Assembly (NCBI RefSeq): GCF_029027585.1
Contig: NZ_CP093397.1
Span: 2,159,405-2,223,404, forward strand
Direction: 5' to 3'
DNA length: 64,000 nt
DNA from: Sulfurimonas sp.
GTDB taxonomy: Bacteria > Campylobacterota > Campylobacteria > Campylobacterales > Sulfurimonadaceae
Shown: positions 9,016-17,463 of the stretch, in pieces
How the letters are laid out: every line of letters begins with the position of its first letter
Numbering within the stretch: position 1 is the stretch's first letter
Notes under the pieces: model-generated
Seen by the model: only the letters and a program-made list of their open reading frames with translations
Told to the model about the DNA's origin: nothing
Database searches by the model: none
Translations under genes and position numbers: made by a program

Positions 9016-9627
9016 TTACTTCCCGCTATTTAGTTGTTTATTGAACTCATATATTTCATTTGCAATTTGACGAATCTCTTTTTCATCCATCATTTTTACC
9101 AAATCACTCATTAAAATATTTTTATCTTTATCTGTTTTAAATTCTATAATTTTTTTGTATATATATTCACTACTTTTGCCAAGAAGTGAAGGTCCAACTA
9201 CACCATTGGCATAGTCACTATGACAAGCAGAACATTTAACTCTAAAGTTTAAACTTAGGTTGCTTTTCACTTTAGATGCTTGTACACTTTGATAAGGACT
9301 TCTAATGTTCATATTTGCTTCAACGCTAGTTCTTGGTTTAACACGCACAGATGCATCTTTGTTTGCTGGTTGTGCATTTTCATCATAAGCACTTTTGATA
9401 TTATAATCATAGTAGTATGATTTATTTATAGATTTATCTACTTCTTTTTCTTCAACTTTTATAGCGTGCGCATTTTCATTTTTAACAACTTCAATTTTAG
9501 AAGTTTTAACAACATTTGATGAACTATTTTTGCTTTTGCTCTCATCACTATCACTACAACCTGAAATCATAAGTAATGTTGATAGACTAACTGCATATAT
9601 TAAAGTGTTTATTTTATTGTTTTTCAT
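9016..9627 (-). CDS. nosC1: Monohaem c-type cytochrome NosC1 (lipoprotein)
   Basis: A 203-residue protein with a lipoprotein signal (SGC, Cys 24). A long, low-complexity Lys/Ser/Val-rich linker runs to about residue 120. A compact cytochrome c domain follows with CSACH at 132-136 and the axial region GVVGPSLLGKSS. The flexible linker would let the haem domain reach a partner from a membrane anchor. It lies 8 nt after nosG and 3 nt before nosC2. The electron-carrier role is inferred from cluster position and from homologous clusters. Confidence 0.87.
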   Translation of the reverse strand: MKNNKINTLIYAVSLSTLLMISGCSDSDESKSKNSSSNVVKTSKIEVVKNENAHAIKVEEKEVDKSINKSYYYDYNIKSAYDENAQPANKDASVRVKPRTSVEANMNIRSPYQSVQASKVKSNLSLNFRVKCSACHSDYANGVVGPSLLGKSSEYIYKKIIEFKTDKDKNILMSDLVKMMDEKEIRQIANEIYEFNKQLNSGK

Positions 9628-9635
9628 TATTTTTC

Positions 9636-10373
9636 CTAAGTTCTTTTTTCGTAGTATTGTTCATATGTAACTCTTGGTTTTACAACAATTGAAGGTATGG
9701 TTGTTGGACATACTTCTTGACAAACTCCACAACCTATACAACCGTCATAAATTTCTGGGCGTTTTCCATTTCCATCGTTAATCATAGAAATAGCATTCAT
9801 TGGATTTGGAATGGGGCACATATCTGCACAAAGTGTACACTGTTTCCCTTCAAACTCATCAAACTTTTCAATCATTTTTTCTTCATACTCTGTTAGATTA
9901 TTTACAGAGTTATGAAACTTATGCATTTTATTATTATAGCCAGATGGAATAGGGGTGTTTGTCATTGCTATACAGGTATCTGGAAACTCTAAAACAGCTA
10001 TGCCCATATGTATATCTTCTGCTTTTTCACAATCATGGTTTAACGCTCCAGTTGGACAAGCTAGAACACATGGAACAGCTTCACAAGCATAACAACCTCT
10101 AACATTAGCATCTATAAATGGAGTCCCAACACCATGACCTTTACCAAAGTCCGCTAGTTCTATGGAATGGTAAGGACATACTTGAAGACATTGACCACAT
10201 TTAATACAAAGTGCTAAAAATTCTTTTTCACTTACAGCTCCAGGAGGTCGAAGTCTATTTTCTGCTTGAAGTGGATAAGGAGAAAACAACATCCCCCCAC
10301 CTAAAACAAGCCCCAATACTCCGAGCGTAGAATATTTAACAAACTTTCTTCTGTCTGTTTGTAGTTTTGCCAT
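9636..10373 (-). CDS. nosG: Tat-exported ferredoxin-type protein NosG (NapG-like)
   Basis: A 245-residue protein with a twin-arginine signal (DRRKF, residues 7-11, before a hydrophobic stretch). Four ferredoxin Cys clusters follow: CIKCGQCLQVCP, CYACEAVPCVLACP, CTLCADMCP and CIGCGVCQEVCP. The Tat signal means the FeS clusters are inserted before export to the periplasm. NapG/NosG pairs with NapH/NosH as a menaquinol dehydrogenase. The next gene starts 8 nt downstream. Secure by motif and context. Confidence 0.92.
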   Translation of the reverse strand: MAKLQTDRRKFVKYSTLGVLGLVLGGGMLFSPYPLQAENRLRPPGAVSEKEFLALCIKCGQCLQVCPYHSIELADFGKGHGVGTPFIDANVRGCYACEAVPCVLACPTGALNHDCEKAEDIHMGIAVLEFPDTCIAMTNTPIPSGYNNKMHKFHNSVNNLTEYEEKMIEKFDEFEGKQCTLCADMCPIPNPMNAISMINDGNGKRPEIYDGCIGCGVCQEVCPTTIPSIVVKPRVTYEQYYEKRT

Positions 10374-10395
10374 ATCTATCCTTTTCTCAATAGTT

Positions 10396-11608
10396 TTATT
10401 GTAAATTTACCAATGGTTTTTCATCTTCAAACAAAAAGATTGGTTTTGTAAATGGAGCTAATTTTGCTAAAAAATTTAATAAAGATATAACAGGACTTCC
10501 ATAAAAAAATTTTACATTAGGATTATAGACCCAAAGTTGGTCTGCATATTGATATACTCTATGAGGAGTATCTCCTATATTATCTCCATCTCTGTCAAAT
10601 CCAGCATAGTTGTCCCAATAATTCTCTGATATATCATTTTTATCAGTCTTCGCACCTCTGCTATCATTTACAACATCTTCAATATTTCCTAAAATAACAT
10701 TATTTTAAGAATATTATTTTCACTTAATGAATGAAAATGTATAGCTTCTGCATTGTATAAAAACTTGTTTCCAATTAACCAGTTTTTCGCATCTGGTTCA
10801 AAAGGTGATCTGTCTATGTAGATGCCTTGCGCACAGTAAATAATACTGTTGTCTTTTAGAGTAAAGTTTGAAACATCTTTTAAGCCTATGCCCATTCCTG
10901 TTGCACCAAGTGAACTTCTAACAGTATTTCCAGTTGCAATAGTGTCTTTTGAATACATAAAAAATATACCAACACTATTAAATTTATAATGATTATTTTT
11001 TACTATATTTTTTCCAGCGTGCATAAAATGTAGAGAGTATCTTCCATGTTCACCACTATTGTCAACTATTTCATTTCCATGAGAATACCAAACGACCATA
11101 TCTCTAGATTTCACTAAAGAGTTGTTTTTTATAATATTATCATTTGAATACCAAAGCCTTAGCCCATCTCCACGAAGCCCTAAATCCAAATCTTTTGAAG
11201 TTATTTTATTATTTGAAATGATGGAGTTACTTACCATTTGCATATCTATACCAAAAAGACAATCATCAATAACACAATTACTTATTTCACAATGTTTTCC
11301 TTCTGCTATAGATATTGCAGAATCCAAATTTTCATGTCTATCGCCACTATTAGTGATTCTTAAGTTTTTGATAGTCACATAAGAACTTTTAATGGTAATT
11401 ACAGTGCCTTTTCCTTCAGCATCTATAACCACACCGTCTTCTTTTCCTATAATTGTTAAAGGTTTTGTAATACTTATATTTCCTTTGTATATGCCAGCTG
11501 GAAGTCTTAAGATAGAACCTTCAGGAGCATTGTCTATTGCATCTTGGAGTATATTAGCATCTAAGAAGCTAGAAAAAATAAAATAAAAAAGACAAAGAAT
11601 TTAAGCAT
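10396..11608 (-). CDS. nosD: NosD, periplasmic beta-helix protein for NosZ maturation; two frameshifts
   Basis: The central open part (10689-11432) is a beta-helix of CASH repeats. The N-terminus continues upstream in the same frame to about 11572, where one T is missing from a six-T run (plus-strand A6 at 11573-11578). Restoring it joins the ATG at 11608 (MLKFFVFFIL signal peptide) to the body. At the other end a base is missing from the run at 10703-10706; beyond it the frame reads NYWDNYAGFDRDGDNIGD and YQYADQLW to a stop at 10396. The corrected protein has about 404 residues. NosD acts with NosFY in CuZ assembly. It is a paralogue of the gene at 3426-4648. Confidence 0.88.
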
Positions 11609-11613
11609 TTAAT

Positions 11614-12397
11614 TTATAGTCGCATCTCTTTGAATGCTTTTTGTTTTGCAAAGAATGCTAACAAACTAAGAAATCCAATAGCAACAATCATATAAAAACC
11701 AATAGATGGATATGAATGAGTTACAAACTGAGCGATTTTTCCATCGCCAAAAACAGTTGGCATAAAAGGTTTTATCTTAAATGCTCCCCAATCATGTAAG
11801 TTATGACCAAACCAATATAGCCAATATGAATAATCAGCCATAAAAAGTATAGGTAAAGAGGCTGGTATTAACATAAAATAATTTAAAAATCCTATTGTTA
11901 AAAGCAATAAAATATATCATACCCAAAGATAGTGAAAGTAATGCATAGATGCCAATTTCTCTTTCAAAAGTACCACCAACCCACATAGGGTCCATACCAA
12001 CATAGTGATTAATTGTGTTCATTTCATGAACTTCTCCACTATATCCGTCAAAGTGAAAATATACAGGAATGCCTTCAGGAAAAGCTTCTTTCGGATAGTT
12101 AGGTGCTTCTAATGATACTGCCCATATAGGTAGAGATGCTGGACCAATTTCTGATGAAGAGTTTATCATTTCTTTTAAATTGTTATGAGCTTCTTGTGGT
12201 GTGGAAACACTTTTGTATCTTCCATTACTATAAACATTCCAAACTTTAGCACTAAAAGAAGATATTTTATCATTCTCTTGTTTATCAATTTGAGTTAAAA
12301 CACCATTGAAAGCTAACATTGGAAAAGTGAAAGAGAAAGTTAAAATAAGTAGAGCTAAAGTAGCAAAGACTCTTGCTTTTATTATACTTGGATGCAT
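11614..12397 (-). CDS. nosB: NosB-type membrane protein of clade II nos clusters; one frameshift
   Basis: A membrane protein of about 260 residues with a periplasmic loop between the first helix and a cluster of helices near the C-terminus. Loop motifs are SLPIWAVSLEAPNYPKEAFP and NHYVGMDPMWVGGTFER; the end has YWLYWFGHNLHDWGAF. The frame breaks near 11909-11912 (an A4 run on the plus strand); removing one base joins the two parts. The gene between nosZ and nosD in Wolinella and Sulfurimonas clusters is called nosB; its role in N2O reduction is not well defined. It has its own upstream region with an FNR-type site. Confidence 0.8.
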
Positions 12398-12456
12398 ACA
12401 AAAAACCTTATAAAGATAAATTTAAATTATTATAATATTAATTATAGATAATATAG

Positions 12457-12470
12457 TTGATTTATATCAA
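12457..12470. promoter_or_regulatory. FNR-type box upstream of nosB
   Basis: TTGAT-TTAT-ATCAA matches the FNR consensus (TTGAT-N4-ATCAA) exactly. It lies 60-73 bp upstream of the nosB start, with TATAAT-like sequence between the site and the gene. It could drive nosBDGC1C2HFLY separately from nosZ. Which Crp/Fnr protein binds is unknown. Confidence 0.6.
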
Positions 12471-12522
12471 TTGATTAAGAAAATTATACTAAAAACTTAT
12501 AAATGTTGGGTTAACGAGAGGT

Positions 12523-12548
12523 AGTAAAGAGCTGAAAAGCTCTTTACT
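12523..12548 (-). terminator. Perfect hairpin after nosZ
   Basis: AGTAAAGAGCT, a GAAA loop, and AGCTCTTTACT form a perfect 11-bp stem 25 nt past the nosZ stop. No long T run follows on the minus strand. It may therefore act as a weak terminator or as a 3' stabiliser that lets nosZ mRNA accumulate above the downstream genes. Confidence 0.6.
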
Positions 12549-12573
12549 GTTTAAGAAAAAAGATACTTATTTT

Positions 12574-15171
12574 TTAAAATAAGTTTGCATTTACATCTAT
12601 CCATTTAAGGTATTCGATGATATCTTTAGTTTCTTTTTTATTCATATGTTGATTAGGCATTTTTAGATTATATACATCTATCATTGCTTTAACATATGGA
12701 TCGTGCATCATTTTTTCTGGATTCATAATAAAATTACTTACCCATTTTTCGCCATTTTCATGTCTTAAAAGTACACCTGTAAGGTCTGGACCTGAAGATA
12801 CTTTACCAATAACATGACAACCTGAACATCCGCCTTCGTCAAATGCTCTTTCGCCTCTAAGAGCTGAGTTGCTTTTTTTAGTAGCTATTAAACTAACTAG
12901 TGTATCTTTTGCTCTGATTCCAACATCTGCTGTTTTAACCATTAGTTGCCAAATCATATTTTCAAAAAGGATAGCTTTTTCAATATTACCTTTTTTGTAT
13001 TCAGCATCAGCTAGTTTTTTCTGTGCTGGGATTTGTCCATATTGGTCAAATGCATCAGTTACAAGGTCAGCAACAACTTTATGCTCACCAAATTTGTTTT
13101 CTTTTAAGAAAGCAACAACTGATTGGATTACAGCGTCAGTAGCATCATTAACTGCAATAGTTTTTTTGTATTCAGCTTTTAACTCAGCAGTAGTCATAGT
13201 TTTCATTTTAAGTTTTTTAGCAGAAACATATGTTTTCTTAGGGTCTTTAACCATTAGGTAACCCATCATTTCTAAGTGAAGCGCAGAACAAAATTCTGTA
13301 CAATAGTAAGGAAATACTCCCTCAATATCAGCGACAAACTTAATAGTTGCAGTTTCACCTGGCTCTAATGACATGTGTACATCAAAGTGGTCAACTGTAA
13401 AACCATGAGTTTCATCTTGAGCACGTTCAAGGTTTGTAAGGTGCATAATTACTGTATCACCTTTGTTAACTGTAATTCTTTCTGGATTGATGTGAGATCT
13501 AACCATAGTTCCATAAACAGTTACTACATTACCTTTTCTTACAATTTTTTCTTGACCAGCAAGAGTTTTTCCTTTATGAATCTTACCAGTTTTAGAGTTT
13601 GTACCCATTGGGTATCTTACAAGAGGATGTAACTTTTCAACTCTAATAGCTACCGCTTGGTGAGGTTCACCTAAAGGGATTGGCATATCATAAAGTAAAT
13701 CCATTGTTTTACCACTAATATCAATTAACTGATGATTTTGTGGGTGTAGAGGACCAACATTTTGGAATCTATCAATCGCAAGTTTATTAAGAGAGATAAT
13801 ATACTTACCTTGTGGGTCAGCAGATTTTCCTTCCATACCACAAAGGTGTCCAACATTATAATGAACATTTTCTTTGTCAAGAACTTTTAGAGTTAAATAG
13901 TTCCATTTAACAATTTGTGAATCAACATAAAGAGAGGTATAAATCTCACCTTTTACATTTGAATATTGATTATGTAAAGGCCCAAGTCCTAATTCTATTT
14001 GACCATGTAGAGATGATTTCATATCTAAGATAGGAATACCATACGGGTCTTTACCAACATATTTTTTGTTTTTGATAAGTTTTTTGATCTTACTCCATTT
14101 AAAAACAGAAGCGTGAGTGTCTAACTTACCACAAACTGTGATATATTCACCATCAGGAGAAACATCAACACCGTGAGGTGATTTAGGTTCTGGAATTAAG
14201 AATAGAGCATTATTCGCAACAGCAACACTCATAGGAATAATTTTCATTCCATTAACTTTTTTATAGTTTTTCTTGTTTTTAGCAAGTTTTGCTAATTTTT
14301 TCCAGTTATAAACATGTAAGAAGTCAGTATCATATCTACTCATACCAGCTTCATTTGGTGGCATACCAACTTCGATTCCACCAGTATACATTTCAGTGTT
14401 AAATGAGTTTGTAAAACCCCAACCATGACTAACACCTTTACCAGCGTCACTTAAATCTTGCATATATGGAGGCATTTCAATAGTGAATGAGTCTTTAGGA
14501 ATAATTCTACCCTTTTTATGGTTGAATTTCCACATTGTCACACCACCACGGTATGATTCTTTATACTCTTCTATTGGGTGATAGCTATTATCAAATGGAG
14601 CAGCATATTGTGCAGCTTCAATAATATACTCACTATTTTGAGTAAAGAAAGCACCACCGTGAGCTGATTTAAATACTGGATTAACAGTAATTTGTTTAGT
14701 TTCAAAATCTTCTAAATCAATAATAGCGATACGAGGGTTGGCTTTATCATTTATAGCTAACCATCTACCATCATATTTACCATCTATTTCAGATAGTGCA
14801 GGGTGATGAGTATCTCCCCAATTTATTTCACGACCACGAATATTACCTTCTCTTAACACTTTTAATGAATCTTCATCAAATCCATAACCTTGCCAAGGTT
14901 CAGGTGTAAATACAGCGATGTATTTTAATATTTTCATAGATGGAACACCGTAAACTATTATTTGTCCACTTTGTCCACCAGAACTAAATACTAAAAACTC
15001 ATCTCTTCCACCAGTAGGTAGATAAGTTTTAGCAGCTCGGATAACATCGTTTTCCGTTAAGCCTCTAGCCTTCATAACTTTTTGTAGTTCACCACCACCA
15101 GCAGATGCAACTGTTGCAGCTAATGCAGTTCCTACAAGAAGTGAAGTAAGCTTATTAAAAGTTTTGCTCAT
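12574..15171 (-). CDS. nosZ: Nitrous-oxide reductase, clade II, with C-terminal cytochrome c domain
   Basis: An 865-residue periplasmic enzyme that reduces N2O to N2. A Sec-type signal (residues 1-24, ending SAGGG) takes the place of the Tat signal of clade I. The beta-propeller carries the CuZ histidine segments DTHHPALSE, SAHGGAF, PHGVDVSPDGEY, GPLHNQY and GEPHQAV. The cupredoxin CuA domain has CTEFC at 624-628, His 632 and Met 635. Clade II enzymes of Wolinella and Sulfurimonas have an extra C-terminal haem domain, seen here as CSGCH at 782-786. It is the first gene of the locus, with a palindromic regulatory site 90 bp upstream. Identification is secure. Confidence 0.97.
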   Translation of the reverse strand: MSKTFNKLTSLLVGTALAATVASAGGGELQKVMKARGLTENDVIRAAKTYLPTGGRDEFLVFSSGGQSGQIIVYGVPSMKILKYIAVFTPEPWQGYGFDEDSLKVLREGNIRGREINWGDTHHPALSEIDGKYDGRWLAINDKANPRIAIIDLEDFETKQITVNPVFKSAHGGAFFTQNSEYIIEAAQYAAPFDNSYHPIEEYKESYRGGVTMWKFNHKKGRIIPKDSFTIEMPPYMQDLSDAGKGVSHGWGFTNSFNTEMYTGGIEVGMPPNEAGMSRYDTDFLHVYNWKKLAKLAKNKKNYKKVNGMKIIPMSVAVANNALFLIPEPKSPHGVDVSPDGEYITVCGKLDTHASVFKWSKIKKLIKNKKYVGKDPYGIPILDMKSSLHGQIELGLGPLHNQYSNVKGEIYTSLYVDSQIVKWNYLTLKVLDKENVHYNVGHLCGMEGKSADPQGKYIISLNKLAIDRFQNVGPLHPQNHQLIDISGKTMDLLYDMPIPLGEPHQAVAIRVEKLHPLVRYPMGTNSKTGKIHKGKTLAGQEKIVRKGNVVTVYGTMVRSHINPERITVNKGDTVIMHLTNLERAQDETHGFTVDHFDVHMSLEPGETATIKFVADIEGVFPYYCTEFCSALHLEMMGYLMVKDPKKTYVSAKKLKMKTMTTAELKAEYKKTIAVNDATDAVIQSVVAFLKENKFGEHKVVADLVTDAFDQYGQIPAQKKLADAEYKKGNIEKAILFENMIWQLMVKTADVGIRAKDTLVSLIATKKSNSALRGERAFDEGGCSGCHVIGKVSSGPDLTGVLLRHENGEKWVSNFIMNPEKMMHDPYVKAMIDVYNLKMPNQHMNKKETKDIIEYLKWIDVNANLF

Positions 15172-15253
15172 AATTCTTCTCCTTAAAATTCTTTTGAATA
15201 TAAAAATACACCCAAATGATATGTAATATTATTACATTCAAGAAGTAGATAAT

Positions 15254-15269
15254 TTGACTAAGGTCAAAA
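15254..15269. promoter_or_regulatory. Perfect Crp/Fnr-type palindrome upstream of nosZ
   Basis: TTTGACTAAGGTCAAA is a 16-bp perfect inverted repeat centred about 90 bp upstream of the nosZ ATG, in the gap after the sensor gene. The half site TTGAC differs by one base from the TTGAT half site upstream of nosB. It fits a binding site for a Crp/Fnr-family dimer, perhaps the one encoded at 16259-16915. Confidence 0.6.
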
Positions 15270-15276
15270 TATAAGA

Positions 15277-16266
15277 TTAATTTTGTTTTTTAAGTTTATG
15301 ATGAGAAATTAAATTATCTAAATTAATTTTTAGATTTTCTAATTTTTGTGTTGAAGTAGTTAATTCTTCTAAAGATTGGATAATTATATCTTCTTTCTTT
15401 GTCAGTTCTTTGTCTATTGAATCACTATTGTCCATTGCATAAAGTAAGGTGAGTATATCTTCAATATTATTTTCTACAAGTTCTAACGATTCATAAGAAT
15501 TTTTAATAGAGTCACTTGAATAATTAAGTGAACTATTTACTTTATCTACTAAAAAATTAAAGTTATCAGATGCCTCAGTTAGCTCTTGAGAACTATTCTT
15601 AATTTTAATAGGTTTAAGCTCTTTGATACTGGAATTGTTAATAATATTTTTTGAAGTTTTTCTAAACTGTTGAATAAACTCCATAGTACTTTGAAGTTGA
15701 GTAAAAAGATATAAAAGTAAAAACACTAAAAAAGCAAAAAGTGTATATTGCAAGTTTTTATAATTATTTATAGTTTTATTAAAATATAAATTATGTATAT
15801 GTATTAATTCATTGAATTTTATTACTAAATTTATATTTACTTTATATAGGTCATTTACACACTTTTCAAGTAATATACTAGAATATGGGGTAATTATTTT
15901 AGAATTATTTCTAAAATGTTGCACTTCAAGGTAAAATTGATTCCATAAAAGAACAATCTCTTCACTTTTATTTTTGATTGTTAAGGAATCAATCTCTTTT
16001 AATACTTCATTTTTGTTATGAAGGTTATTTAAAAATTTATTTATAGAGTCATCTAATTGTTTTATTGATATTTGATTGTTGTTCTTTTTATTTTTGTAAA
16101 TATAAAAAATATTTTTTGATATTTCCTGAGTAAAGGCTTTTTGATTGTTTATAACATCTAGAAGATTATTATTGATTTTATTTTCATGATAGATGTAATT
16201 TGATATAAATGTTAAAGCGATTGAAGATAAAAATATAAAAACTCCTACTATTTTAATCTTAGTCAT
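15277..16266 (-). CDS. Membrane protein with PilJ-type sensory domain, no output domain
   Basis: A 329-residue protein. A first membrane helix (about 6-24) precedes a periplasmic helical region to about 170, a second helix (about 172-192), and a cytoplasmic coiled-coil tail. The periplasmic start NNQKAFTQEISKNIFYIYKN matches the type IV pili methyl-accepting (PilJ/NarX-like) sensory bundle, which binds nitrate or nitrite in some members. There is no HAMP-kinase, MCP signalling or GGDEF module. The gene overlaps the Crp/Fnr regulator by 8 nt, so they are translated as a pair. The ligand and mode of signal output are unknown. Confidence 0.65.
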   Translation of the reverse strand: MTKIKIVGVFIFLSSIALTFISNYIYHENKINNNLLDVINNQKAFTQEISKNIFYIYKNKKNNNQISIKQLDDSINKFLNNLHNKNEVLKEIDSLTIKNKSEEIVLLWNQFYLEVQHFRNNSKIITPYSSILLEKCVNDLYKVNINLVIKFNELIHIHNLYFNKTINNYKNLQYTLFAFLVFLLLYLFTQLQSTMEFIQQFRKTSKNIINNSSIKELKPIKIKNSSQELTEASDNFNFLVDKVNSSLNYSSDSIKNSYESLELVENNIEDILTLLYAMDNSDSIDKELTKKEDIIIQSLEELTTSTQKLENLKINLDNLISHHKLKKQN

Positions 16267-16915
16267 TTCCTATCTCCTTAAGTTCATCTTTATTTAGTAT
16301 ATTTACTTTGCCTTGTATTATATCGATAATATTATTTCTCTTTAGTCTATTTAAAACACGAGATAGCGTTGCAGGTTGAATATGTAATATTAGTGAAATA
16401 TCATGTCGTTTTAGCTTATTGAACATTTCTAAGTCAGATTCAAGCATTTGTGCAACTTTTTGTACTGCATCAAAAATAAATTCACGATTAACTAAAGAGT
16501 CTAATTTTTGTGACTTGATAGCAACCTCTTGTAGTAGTTCTAGGCATAAAAGGTTTTTTTGTAAAAAAAGATTTTTAAATTGATTGTACTCAATACTTAG
16601 TATTGTAGAATTTTCAACAAGTTCGATATTTGAATAAGCAGTTATATCTTTGTTATTTATATCAGTTATATCAGAAAGAAGAGATTTCTCATAAATATAA
16701 TATAAAAATATTTCATTTGAATGTTTATCTATTTTATATGCTTTTGCAAGACCCTCTACTAAAAAGAGTAAGGAACTGCTTTTTTGTTTTTCATAATGAA
16801 GTATATAATTGGCATTTAATGACTGGATAGTAGAAATCGAGCATAATAAGTCAATATCTTTTTCATTAAGAGTTTTAAAAAATTCTAAAGAGTTTAGAGT
16901 ATTTTTAAGTGACAC
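16259..16915 (-). CDS. Crp/Fnr-family transcriptional regulator
   Basis: A 218-residue protein. The N-terminal cyclic-nucleotide-binding fold spans about 15-125, the dimer helix about 128-150, and the C-terminal winged helix about 155-210 with recognition helix HIQPATLSRVLNRLKRN. It lacks the N-terminal four-Cys cluster of oxygen-sensing FNR, so it is not an Fe-S oxygen sensor. DNR- or Nss-type regulators of denitrification share this property. It is upstream of nosZ on the same strand, and palindromes fitting this family flank nosZ and nosB. Control of the nos genes is inferred from position and sites. Confidence 0.85.
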   Translation of the reverse strand: MSLKNTLNSLEFFKTLNEKDIDLLCSISTIQSLNANYILHYEKQKSSSLLFLVEGLAKAYKIDKHSNEIFLYYIYEKSLLSDITDINNKDITAYSNIELVENSTILSIEYNQFKNLFLQKNLLCLELLQEVAIKSQKLDSLVNREFIFDAVQKVAQMLESDLEMFNKLKRHDISLILHIQPATLSRVLNRLKRNNIIDIIQGKVNILNKDELKEIGND

Positions 16916-16922
16916 AAGAATC

Positions 16923-17360
16923 CTACTTTTTACTTTTTATACAATCTTTTTGAGAAATTTCAAACTTAAATAATTGTGCAGATGTTTTTGCACTTATATA
17001 AATATAAGAGGTATTTATTCCAGCTTCTAAAAATTTACTTGATGATTGACATATGCCTATTGTTATAGCTTTTTTCATTCGGCTATGATCTTCTTTTCTG
17101 ATAGTTTCATCACTTTTTGAGCCAGTCTTAATTTCAAATTTATAAACAAGAGTTGAATTGTTTGCTTTTATAGATACTAATGTTGTATATTTATCAACAA
17201 CTTGTGGAAGAGTTGAAGAGATTTCTTCTGCAACTAATTTAGCTATTTTTTTGTTTTGTGATTTCATTTCTTTATCTGGAAAAGTACCTGTTCTTGTTGG
17301 TATATCAGATGCCAAAGTTAAAATAAAGATTGAGACTAGGCTTAGAAGTATTTTTTTCAT
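16923..17360 (-). CDS. Exported protein of unknown function
   Basis: A 145-residue protein with a signal peptide (about residues 1-18) and no family I recognise. The mature part is Lys/Ser-rich with a repeated pattern of short strands, and has two Cys: one in GICQSSSKF and one near the end in QKDC, which could form a disulfide. It ends 7 nt before the Crp/Fnr regulator and probably heads that operon. It could be a small periplasmic sensing or binding partner, but nothing in the sequence proves it. Confidence 0.6.
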   Translation of the reverse strand: MKKILLSLVSIFILTLASDIPTRTGTFPDKEMKSQNKKIAKLVAEEISSTLPQVVDKYTTLVSIKANNSTLVYKFEIKTGSKSDETIRKEDHSRMKKAITIGICQSSSKFLEAGINTSYIYISAKTSAQLFKFEISQKDCIKSKK

Positions 17361-17437
17361 TTATTGACTCTTTTTTAATGTATTATACACAAGTAAAGTT
17401 GATAAGTATTTAAATTGTTAGTATTTTAGCATAGGAG

Positions 17438-17456
17438 TGAGACCAAAAAGGTCTCA
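17438..17456 (-). terminator. Hairpin downstream of ftsZ
   Basis: TGAGACC, five A, GGTCTCA: a perfect 7-bp stem 8 nt beyond the ftsZ stop, in the gap before the upstream promoter of the exported protein gene. It is a likely terminator of the ftsA-ftsZ transcript. Confidence 0.55.
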
Positions 17457-17463
17457 AAGAGAT

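Noticed and set aside
12398-12573. Small gene between nosZ and nosB
   Set aside because: No open frame of useful length with a start and ribosome site; the region is explained by a hairpin, an FNR box and a promoter.
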